NCBI GenBank assembly: GCA_027603945.1
Contig: JADIIU010000012.1
Span: 1 to 64,000, forward strand
Direction of reading: 5' to 3'
DNA length: 64,000 nucleotides
DNA from: Terramyces sp. JEL0728
Lineage: Eukaryota; Chytridiomycota; Chytridiomycetes; Rhizophydiales; Terramycetaceae
Shown here in pieces: positions 39,861-48,952 of this stretch. Below the pieces are notes generated by a model. It was not told the DNA's origin and made no database searches. It saw nothing but the letters and a program-made list of their open reading frames with translations. The translations under genes and the position numbers were made by a program. Every line of letters begins with the position of its first letter. Position 1 is the stretch's first letter.

Positions 39861-40904
39861 CTAAACGCCTTTTACTTGGTTTGGTATCATTACTGTCGCA
39901 GGCATCACTTTTTCGGTTTTTGCGAATTGGCCTTTGGTTTTATCATCCGAAATCAGGGCAGATTTTTTGTTTGACTTACCAGAACTCTTCCCAGAATACA
40001 ATTTCACAAGGTTTGGGAAGCTTTTGTAAATACCATAAGTCGACAGCACAGTTCCAGTGTAGAATGAGCAGATATTAGCTATAATTTGAACCGGCGTGAT
40101 ATAATTCTGAAGATAATCGTTACCAAAGGCTTTTAGAAACATTGTAGCGGTTGTTGAGAACGAGAAACTGCCAATAAGAGTTCTTTTGAATAATATCAAA
40201 TAGCGTAATGCAATAGGCTTCTCTTCGCCATTCTCGGCATAGTAGTCTGACAGCTTGTTGATAACTCTTGATATAAACCCATTCCAAAGCAGTGGAGAGA
40301 TTATGCCTGTTATTACAGCATAGCTGTAGTATATAATCCTCCTGTAGAAAACAAACGCATCAATGCTTTGCAGACCAAGTACAATCCATAGCGTAAAGTT
40401 GACCAGTGTGTATAGAAATATTACCAACCTAATTAACTTGATCAATATTTGGGGATCAAATTTCTTACCGCTTACTTGGAACAATTGATTATGTCCTCCG
40501 ATTGCCCCTTGTACGAAATAGCCAGTCAAAACCGACATCCCAATTCCTCCAATTAAATTTACAATGAATTCCAAAATCATAAGAATCCGTGCGTAAGATG
40601 CAATTGTTTGGTAATCTGTTGATGGATTTGGTATAGTGAGAATTAGATATTTCGCCAGATTAATACATTGGCAAGTAGCACTGAGCATCGAACTCGCAAA
40701 TAGCAAGTCTCTTTTAATTGATGCTGCGACAGTTGATGATTTGAAAGCCCTGAAAATTAGCATTGTGGGGTGAATCAAAATAAATATGACTGCAAAGACT
40801 TGGCATATTGCTGAAACGTAGCAAACCAGCTCCAGCGACGAATAGTTTGCGCAACCAGCTATGGAAATATTAAAATCACAAAGAGTCGATGGAAATGTGC
40901 TCAT
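39861..40904 (-). CDS. 7TM array protein 15 (subfamily III)
   Basis: 347 residues starting MSTFPSTLCDFNISIAGC. The loop after span 3 is HNQLFQVSGKKFDPQ, identical over its core to array protein 16. The third loop YYAENGEEKPIA is strongly acidic, so cytosolic location rests on flanking basic residues. Span 6 begins RTLIGSFSFSTTATMFLKAF. The tail has SGKSSGKSNKKS and ends near PATVMIPNQVK. Two CATTGT elements lie upstream (40944-40977). Confidence 0.86.
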   Translation of the reverse strand: MSTFPSTLCDFNISIAGCANYSSLELVCYVSAICQVFAVIFILIHPTMLIFRAFKSSTVAASIKRDLLFASSMLSATCQCINLAKYLILTIPNPSTDYQTIASYARILMILEFIVNLIGGIGMSVLTGYFVQGAIGGHNQLFQVSGKKFDPQILIKLIRLVIFLYTLVNFTLWIVLGLQSIDAFVFYRRIIYYSYAVITGIISPLLWNGFISRVINKLSDYYAENGEEKPIALRYLILFKRTLIGSFSFSTTATMFLKAFGNDYLQNYITPVQIIANICSFYTGTVLSTYGIYKSFPNLVKLYSGKSSGKSNKKSALISDDKTKGQFAKTEKVMPATVMIPNQVKGV

Positions 40905-40943
40905 CTAGGCAACCTTTTTCCATTATCGAAAAAATAATAATGG

Positions 40944-40977
40944 CCATTGTCCTGTAATTGAATGGCATACATTGTGG
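40944..40977 (-). promoter_or_regulatory. Two CATTGT elements upstream of array gene 15
   Basis: CCATTGTCC starts at 40944 and ACATTGTGG covers 40969-40977, about 40-73 bases before the start codon at 40904. Confidence 0.5.
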
Positions 40978-41097
40978 AATCTCAAATCTCAATCCTATAG
41001 CTAACGCTGTTTAACTATGAATTTGAGTTTATTAAAATGCTTTGTACTTTGAATTCCCAATCTTCAGCTTGCATTATTGAGCACCAGCATCGTGAAT

Positions 41098-42171
41098 CTA
41101 ATCACGAACAGAGAATTTTATGTATGTTTTGGTTTTTGGCAGCACAATGGTAGCCGCAGTGTTTGCAGTCTTTTCTGTTTTCGCAAACCACATCTTGCTC
41201 TTTGCTCCCGATAAATCTTCAGATTCCGGGGCTTTGCTTGATTTGCTGTGACTGCTTTTGCTGATAGAGTTTGCCAGCCGTGGGAAAAGCTTATAGATTC
41301 CATATATTGAGAGTATAGTAGCGGTATAGAAAGTCATAACGTTGGTGATAATTTGGGCTGCAATCAGGTGGTTTTGCAGATAGTCATTTCCAAATACTTT
41401 TAAAAACATCTGTGTTGCGAGCGCGAATGAAAACCCTCTGGTTAGTGTGGTTTTTAATAGAACCAAATATTTCAAGGCTATTGGAATCGGCTCTTCATTC
41501 TCTTTGTAGTAGGTTGTCAGTTTGTTGATGATTGCAGACAAAAAGAAATGATAAATTAAGGGAGAAATTACACCAACGATTACAGTATATCCGTAGTAAA
41601 TAATTCGTCGATAAAGCACATACTCTTCCTGCGATTCCATGCCTTTTGTAAGCCATAGTACAAAAAAGGTCAGAATGTACAAAAGAATCGTTAGTCGAAA
41701 CAGTTTAATGATTTTTTGCGGATCAAATTTCTTTCCGCTGACTTGGAACAGCTGGTTATTAGTTCCTATCGCACCCTGTACAAAGTAAGCCGAGAGTGTC
41801 GATAGCGCTATTCCGCCAATTAAATTTGTAAGGTACTCCAATACAATCATAGTTCTCGCATAAAACAGTATCATGTAAGTGTCCGATGGGTCTGTGGGTA
41901 TCGTTAGTATAACGTATCGCGCGAGATTACACATGTGCGAAAGCGCACTCAGCACCGAACTGGTAAATAGATAGTCGTCTTTTATCAGCTTTCCAGAGTT
42001 TGGCAATTTAAGAGATCTGTAGACTAGGCATATTGGATGGACAAGAATAATAGCTATTGCAAAACAGTGGCAGATTGCTGTAATATAGCTGACAAGCCGC
42101 AAGGATTCTGCGTTTTGACACCCGACATTTGTAATGCTGTAGTCGCAAATGGTGGCTAGGAATGTACTCAT
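41098..42171 (-). CDS. 7TM array protein 16 (subfamily III)
   Basis: 357 residues, the longest member, starting MSTFLATICDYSITNVGC. The loop after span 3 is NNQLFQVSGKKFDPQ and the third loop YYKENEEPIPIA. Span 4 differs (LTFFVLWLTKGMES). GNDYLQNHLIAAQII precedes span 7. The tail of about 65 residues is Ser/Lys rich (SKSSHSKSSKAP), with ATIVLPKTKTY matching the subfamily III tail motif. It is the right-hand end of the array; IQUB follows 82 bases away on the same strand. Upstream it has CCATTGTTAA (42211-42220) and TGATGTCA (42197-42204). Confidence 0.86.
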   Translation of the reverse strand: MSTFLATICDYSITNVGCQNAESLRLVSYITAICHCFAIAIILVHPICLVYRSLKLPNSGKLIKDDYLFTSSVLSALSHMCNLARYVILTIPTDPSDTYMILFYARTMIVLEYLTNLIGGIALSTLSAYFVQGAIGTNNQLFQVSGKKFDPQKIIKLFRLTILLYILTFFVLWLTKGMESQEEYVLYRRIIYYGYTVIVGVISPLIYHFFLSAIINKLTTYYKENEEPIPIALKYLVLLKTTLTRGFSFALATQMFLKVFGNDYLQNHLIAAQIITNVMTFYTATILSIYGIYKLFPRLANSISKSSHSKSSKAPESEDLSGAKSKMWFAKTEKTANTAATIVLPKTKTYIKFSVRD

Positions 42172-42196
42172 CTAGATAAAAATAAAACTGGCTTTG

Positions 42197-42220
42197 TGAT
42201 GTCATTTAAGCCATTGTTAA
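42197..42220 (-). promoter_or_regulatory. TGATGTCA and CCATTGTTAA upstream of array gene 16
   Basis: A CRE variant (42197-42204) and an HMG-like core (42211-42220) lie 26-49 bases before the start codon, in the short gap between array gene 16 and the IQUB 3' end. Confidence 0.4.
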
Positions 42221-42252
42221 AATTAATGCTACTTTTATATTCAAAATTAAAC

Positions 42253-44627
42253 TCAAACAACGACTGGATTAATTGGCTTCATCCTTCCATCTTCTTCTCT
42301 ATAATTTTCTGAAAGATATTTGGCCATGGCAGGCAATTGGCCGAAATGTTGGCGAGCAAGCAGCTGTTTCTGGAAAACCTTGTTTCTGAATTCAGTAGAG
42401 TAGATATTATCTGGCTGGCTGTGGCAATCATGCGTTACCGCTTCACTCTTTGTGAGCAAAACACAATTCCATGGACTTAGCTCCTCGTTCTTGTCCCATC
42501 TTGTAAGGATTAGGTCATCGACATTCTTGTTTCCGCTGATGGCGCTTTTTTTGTTCCAAATCACATCAACCAAATATCTAATATCGCTTTCTTGTAGCAA
42601 CGACAGTGCATGTAATTGATCCTCTTGGTCCATTGATTTGCGCTTATTGCTTTCTTGCAGTCTGATTAATTTCAACATAGTTCCATAAGTAGAATCATCA
42701 GTCTTTTGGACAGAAAGGTTTTCTTTCATGGAACAATCTTTGCACTTGCCCAAGTGTGTTAAGGTAGTAGATAGATAGAATTCGGTAGAGGATTTGTATT
42801 TTGTACACCCTCTGCAGTAATATACAGCCGCTTCTTTCCATGGATCGCTGCTTAATCTTGCTAATTTGATATGAGAAGCCATTTCTGGGTTAAATTCAGG
42901 CGATTGAATGAACTGAAGAAACAAATTACAAATGCGCTTTCTTAAGCCCTCCAACGACCGCTCATTTCTACCTCTACTAATCAAATCACCCTCTCTATCG
43001 ATCAAATCTACAATTTCTCTGGTGAGGTTACAATCAAACTCCTTTGCGGTGAATTTTACATGGAGTAAGATCTGCAATCTTTCATCGATGGTTAACAGCG
43101 GGAAATTGAGTGCGTGGTAAAGATCTCGCAATTCTCTTGCTCTGATAATATTTGGCGTATCTACTTGCACAATTTTACCATCCCTGCACAACCATTTCTT
43201 TGGTGAAGCCATCTTTTCCAATAATCTGATTGTTCCTTTGGTTTTGTTTTCTTCATTTGCTTCAATTTTTAGTTTGTCAATTTTTTGAAGCAAGGCGCTT
43301 TCTTGGTCAAGCAAATCAGCTAATGCTGCCAATCTAGCCGGCTCAATTAATTTCAATTTGTTGATTCTAGTAGTTTCTTGCTGTCTCCAGTCTATGGTCA
43401 ACCACACTATTACGTTCTAATCCAGAGTACAAAATTTCAAAATCTCTATCGGTCTTTGGATGCAATCTTCTCTCGTTGTCTGCAATTCTTTTTTTCTCGA
43501 TTAACTGATGGCGACGCCTATCTTTCTAATGTTAAATCGGATTACTTCTAATTTTGCTATTAATTTTTCATCTCGCGCTTTTCTCAGTGATTTAGCGAGA
43601 ACTCTGGCTTGGACTTGACGAACAAAGCATTGAATAATAGTCGCTTTTTCGACCCTCATTGCATGGTCTTCTGCTGCAGTGATGTATTTTCTTGGTTTGA
43701 TAGTGTAATCCTTTCCAACGCCAACGTAAACTCCAGGTTTGGTCTTTTATCAACAGAATATTACCATTTGACTGGAATTTTCCTTTGCTGTTTGTGAGGT
43801 GTTGTTGGAAATGTATACCGTTTGCGTATCCCGATGAAACGAAAGTTTACGAGACTATAGTGAGTCAGTAATTACCATTGCCTGGATTTCCTGTGGGGTA
43901 GTCGTTTGGGATTCCGCATGAAAGAATTCAGCTCCGGTCCTTCTACTTTTAAATCCTCCCAAATATTTCTTGTTTCTCCATTTGCGTAAATCGCTCTTTA
44001 TAATCGACGCCCTTAGCATATGTGAAGTGGAGTTTCGTTCTGCATAAACTACTATTTACCATTTTGAATATCTTTGGCCGGTGGTTCGTAAGAAGGAATA
44101 TCGTCAGAAAGGTGGACGCTCTCATCGTTTGTACTAGTTTCGTCCCTTTCAGGTAGTTTTTCTGCGCCATCTGCAGCTGCTTCTGACTCTACGTTGTTTG
44201 GTAGTGCTTCGGCAGGCTCTTTGTCGTCGTCCATTTGAGTAATTACAAAGTGTGCATTCTCCTCTCTGGTTTCCGGCACAGCAGCATCTTCTTTGGATTC
44301 AGATGCTTGTTCAATTTGAGGTTTTGCATCCTCCGTCGCTAACTTTTCGGTGACAGGTTCCGAATCTGGGCTTAATTTGACACCTTCGAGAGCATCTGGA
44401 GAAGGAATAGTTGCATTAATAGTATTTTCACTCGTCAACTTTTCATTTGGATTGGTGTCCGGAGAATTTTGATTTCCTTCATTTGCTGTAGGTGGTTTTG
44501 AAGATAAGGCTATACTGTGTTCGGATTCATTTGCCGGTATTATCGAACCATTATCTTCCACTGCTGCTTCGCTTGTAATTGGTCGAGAGTCGTCGTTCGT
44601 TAATTGCGGGGATTCTTCGTTTGACAT
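42253..44627 (-). CDS. IQUB: IQ and ubiquitin-like domain protein IQUB (flagellar)
   Basis: Six exons joined by introns 44040-44059 (20 nt), 43855-43875 (21), 43744-43764 (21), 43526-43545 (20) and 43392-43413 (22) give 756 residues. Spliced landmarks match IQUB: KWRNKKYLGGFKSRRTGAEF, HRDTQTVYIS, TKPGVYVGVG, the IQ helix ATIIQCFVRQVQARVL, RRLHPKTDRDFEILYSGLE-HWRQQE and RSLEGLRKRICNLFLQFI. The N-terminus (about 1-190) is acidic and disordered; the start MSNEESPQ was preferred over a longer frame from 44684. In animals IQUB is an axonemal radial-spoke factor. Its presence indicates a motile flagellum, hence a zoosporic life stage. Confidence 0.9.
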
Positions 44628-44906
44628 TTCGCGACAATCAAAAAATTCACAGGGAAAAAGTTGATTTTTAGTTGCAAATTGCACACGGAAAGAGAATTGC
44701 TAACCAGAGAGGTATTTCATCACTTTTTAGAACCGACTGTTATCGATAGGAAATGGTTCCAGTTGCTCCTCTTTAATTCCGCCTTGAATCCATTCCCTCA
44801 ATGTGTGGCCCTTGTGGAAATATCCATTTTCCTTTTTAAGAATTGAATAGCGAGCGACGCCGCTGCATGGGGCGACATTGTTTGAGCGAAACCCGCAAAA
44901 ATTTTC
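44628..44906. promoter_or_regulatory. Shared divergent promoter region
   Basis: 279 bases between the start codons of IQUB (minus) and the GATA/Zn2Cys6 factor (plus). No distinct motif stands out to me; it must contain both promoters. Confidence 0.4.
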
Positions 44907-45870
44907 ATGGACGAATACAAGGACCGCTATATAACCTCGCTGGAAGAGCAAGTAAACCTGTACAAGAAACAGCAGATAATTCATGAAGAGGAAGTTGCAA
45001 AGCTGAACAATAAAATTCAGACGCTGGAGGAACAACTTAGGAACAACCGGAATTTAAATTCGAAATGGCAGGATCCTATTAGAAGATTACCAAGTATCCA
45101 TGATTCTCACTCTGATGGAAGTAATTCCAATTTTATGATAGGGCGGTTGTCTCCTGCCGTGCACTATCATTCCCCGTCGACATACCCAAAAGAAGATTCG
45201 CCAAGCAGACACAATTCGCCATCCAGCACCTTAACCTGTAGAAAGTGCGGGTCAATAAGTACGACCAGATGGATTGAGGATCCTATCTTTCCGCAAAGTT
45301 TCCTCTGCTTTGCTTGTCACTTGAAGCAAAATAAACAGAAATTCGACATGCTAGCAAAGGAGGCGGTTAATCAAATTGACGAAGGCAAAGACCAGCGGCC
45401 TCTGCTACAATTTCCTGCAATCGGGTCAAGGAAAAGAGCATTTGATGAAAATATCCACATTAAAGCAAATTACATTGATCAGATGAAAGCAATGGATGAA
45501 AGCAGAGCGTCTGGGCCTGCGTGTGATGGTAATTTAATTTAATTTCAGGATGCAGAACGAGAAAGAGGAAATGCGACAGAGCAAAACCACACTGTTCATA
45601 CTGCGTAAAACTGCATAAAGGCAATGATGGAAATCCTCCTTGTACATACCCGTCGCCATTCCAAAGAAAGTACTTTATGCTAATTATAGTGTTCGCAAAC
45701 CAAAAATACCAGTGAACAGCGAAGTTAGCACACCAACGGTTGATGATAACAGCGAACATAATCCCTCGCAAGCTGAAAATAAATCGCCAAGCTTCCAGAC
45801 AACTCCTACACTGTCAACAAGCGAGCCGAATGGAATAATCAACAGAGTGGAAAATGCAGTTGTGCATTAG
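44907..45870 (+). CDS. Transcription factor with GATA-like finger and Zn2Cys6 cluster
   Basis: Three exons joined by two 20-nt introns (45529-45548 and 45670-45689) give 307 residues. A coiled coil (about 7-45) is followed by a GATA-like finger, C111-x2-C114-x19-C134-x2-C137, with TTRW where GATA fingers have TPxWR. A canonical binuclear cluster follows: C206-x2-C209-x6-C216-x6-C223-x2-C226-x12-C239, with the basic run RTRKRK between Cys 2 and 3. The first intron cuts exactly inside the C-x2-C of the cluster, so only spliced mRNA yields a working domain. Zn2Cys6 is a fungal hallmark. The combination with a GATA-like finger is unusual. Confidence 0.85.
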
Positions 45871-45933
45871 AACTTAATATACTACAATTGACACAAGCCA
45901 ATGTAATTTAAGAAATTTATTAATAATATCAAC

Positions 45934-48609
45934 CTACATGAAATACATGACACTTGTCAACTCAGGTTTTACAACTCCAAATGACTTTTCGCGAGCGGTA
46001 ACGCTGCTGTACATTGATGACGGTCTACTGTATTCTTCATCGTTATCTGTTGTGTGGAACCTTGCGCGAGTTGCAACCAAATGGGCATAGTATGCTGGTG
46101 GAACAACAGACACCGATCTAGTAGCCCTGCAGTACAGGTAGCATAGGCGGTAAGTAAGTTCTTGCAGTGTGTTTGAATTCAGATTGTTTTCGTCATGGAG
46201 AACATGATAATGAGTAGGCTTTGAAGTTCCTGTCGTTAAGCAAATTAACCTTGTAAACCAGGATGCGAGCACAGATAGAAATCATATTCCGAGGGATGAG
46301 TAATTTTTTGCTCAATGACAGTTCCAGGCAACACATTTCCAGATTTATCAGAATCTTCTTTCTTGATTGGGAAAAATCTTGCGTGATGCCTTTTCTGCAC
46401 TGCGACATATGTAATTGACGGTCTATAGCCGGTTTCAAGCGTTTCACATGCCTGTAGCATTGACTCTAATTCTCTCTTTAGTACCTCTTGGAATTGGGAC
46501 TCTGATACTGCATCGCGATACAGAAGGATAGAAACTGGTTTGACACCTGTTGTTTTGTAGAATGTCTTCAAGATTTCAATCAACATACCAGATAAATCCT
46601 GTATCCATTCCATTCTGCCTTTTTGGGACCTGATAGCTGCAGAGTAACGGGAGCATTGCGCATCCAGCGAGCCTACCAAAGCAGCAATTGAAGTGCTAGC
46701 AGATGAACCGACAGCAGGATGCTAGATTAGAAAACAGTTACAGTGACGTCAGCGCCAATAACAATGGTTGGCTTTTGCCCAATGAAAGGCAGTTGTATAT
46801 TCGAGAGATAGCTATTCATACCACCCAGCTTCACATTCATCTTGAGACAAACATTTGCACAATATTGTCTCTTGGCAGCATACAAATGCTTTGCCTGAAT
46901 ACATTGAGTTGCAACGCCAACTACAGTATCAGACACCCTTTTAATTTCGGCGTAAAGAGGGACTCCAGTATTTGGCAAAATACAGAGAACCAGCTGAGGT
47001 CTTGCTTGGTAAGAATTTCCTGCAACCATGTACGCATCAATCAAAATCTTTTCAATGTTTCCATTTGGAGATGCATAGGTAATTGGAGGCTGTTTAGCTT
47101 TTACAAAGACACCGCATTCTTCACACGTTTGGCAAAGTAGAGTGATGAACTTTTGGCAAGACGGAACAGGAATGTCTTGTTCAGTTCCGAAAACCACCAC
47201 CGACCACGAGACAAGACTGACACCTTGGGCCACCATCTTGTCTCTCAGGTTCCAAGAGCCTTCTGAAGGCGTGATTGTTGGTTCCTTTGAAGCAGGGTGA
47301 TAAGAAATAGTAGGCGGCGGCAATACTCTTGCAGGAACATTCATCATTTCTCTTCCAACCGAAATTCCAAAATCTTTCAAGTAGGCATCATCTTTTTGTT
47401 GCAATAGCGTGATTCCAGCCGCGATTTTGTTTGATCTGATATGTGGTGGTTGACAGGTGAATTTAATCATTTCCGAAGTCTAATATTATCTCTCAGTTAC
47501 TTGTCTTTCATTCAACTTCTTCATGTGTCTCTGTCCAGGCACAATTTCACAAACTTCCATTGGCAAATAAACAGCTCTGCTTGCTTCTCCAACTACAATC
47601 AAAGGAAGCTGTGGGAAAGTGAGATCCATTTTGTACTTGTTGATAAAGTAATTTGCAACAGTTTCTTCCGTTCCAGATTCATTCAATGCAAAAGCTGTTC
47701 GGTGCGCGTCGGTTGTGGTTAACTTTGCAATCTTGTACTTTCTTCTAATTTGTCCTCTATGAACCACGACAATCTTTAATCCTTTGATTGCTTTTTCAAC
47801 TCTTTGTCTGTCCTTTTCACTCAGGGGGCCTCTAATATCTAACGGCGAGTGTTTCCCCAAGATTTTTGCGGCGATATTTACAACGGGGCCTAGCGTTAGA
47901 CTGAACTATATTGAAATCTTGGATTTCTTATACGCACCTGCTTGGTAAAAGGCGGTTGCTGAAACATCCAAGTTGACCAATAATTGCCCATTTGCTGGCT
48001 TCAAACTTTGGTGGAAACCTTGCCATAATTGGACGCCATTAGCAATAGTAACTGCTGCGTCTGGAGTATAAAAGCACCTTCCAACAGTTGTAAAATTTAA
48101 TGAAGGACGCTGCCTCATTACAACGTCCAACACTGCCAGCGCTTCGGTTGGCACTTCGCTGCTCAATCCCTTTAAATAAAGACGTAATGAATCCATCGAA
48201 ACACTTGTGATTTTGGTCAAGGTCATTTCAAACTTTTTTGGCACTCTTTCCAAACACTTTAAGGTTGGGTTTTCACTAAATTAGAGCCGAAATACCATGG
48301 GGGGAATTCGTCTTCCTCGTAGTAATCAATCAAAAATACCGCCATGTCATCAAATGGCATTGGCTTTGGGGAATACATATTGAACCTCCCATCAAACACA
48401 GGTTTGACGCCGTCTAAAATCCCCATTTCGTTGGAAGCGGTTTCCCATAATTGAAAAATCTTTCTGTTCTTTGCTGGTGGGACGTCTGGGATAATGGAAA
48501 CGCTGTAGTGGTGAACTTGTAAAGTAGGCAGCGAGGTTAATGAAAAAAAGTTTGATCTGACTTGAATTGGACGGCCAATTGTTCCTTGGTCTGGCCTCTT
48601 TGGGAACAT
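45934..48609 (-). CDS. AGO: Argonaute protein with slicer residues
   Basis: Six exons joined by introns 48257-48276 (20 nt), 47890-47937 (48), 47480-47500 (21), 46722-46741 (20) and 46230-46249 (20) give 848 residues, normal for eukaryotic Argonautes. Domains in order: N, linker, PAZ (about 220-345), MID and PIWI (about 520-820). The splice at 46722 restores IGADVT-HPAVG and the one at 46230 restores [16 protein letters not shown]. The catalytic residues appear present: D591, E631 (RMEWIQDL), D663 (YRDAVSE) and the THYHVL histidine, so target cleavage is likely. It implies a working RNA interference pathway. Confidence 0.95.
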
Positions 48610-48952
48610 TTTTTGGTTTTATTAAAAATGAAAGACTTGAAACTTGCTTTCAACAGCGGCTGGAATTTTACAAGCCGCATCAACTCTGATTGCAACTGAC
48701 AATAGAGAAGCAAAGAAGAAATTAAATTCAGCCGAAGGCAGATCTCTCAAAAGACCGCAGACGCCGACACACCACTACCGAACTCTTGCTAGATCTATAA
48801 TATATCTTGGGATTCGGTTCCACAAAAAGTGGATCTGTATTCGAATGGGCACAGACAAACCATGATTGCAAAAGATTGTCCAAACGAGCCATTCTTACAT
48901 GGATGATACAAGTCCGAATACCCGAAAATTACAAGTAATGAAATTCGTTGGT
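48610..48952. other. Intergenic stretch, no convincing gene
   Basis: About 340 bases between the Argonaute start and the NDUFV1 stop. A plus-strand open stretch at 48644-48865 is rich in Lys and Arg but lacks features and may be fortuitous. A short frame from ATG 48627 stops after 23 codons. Confidence 0.45.
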
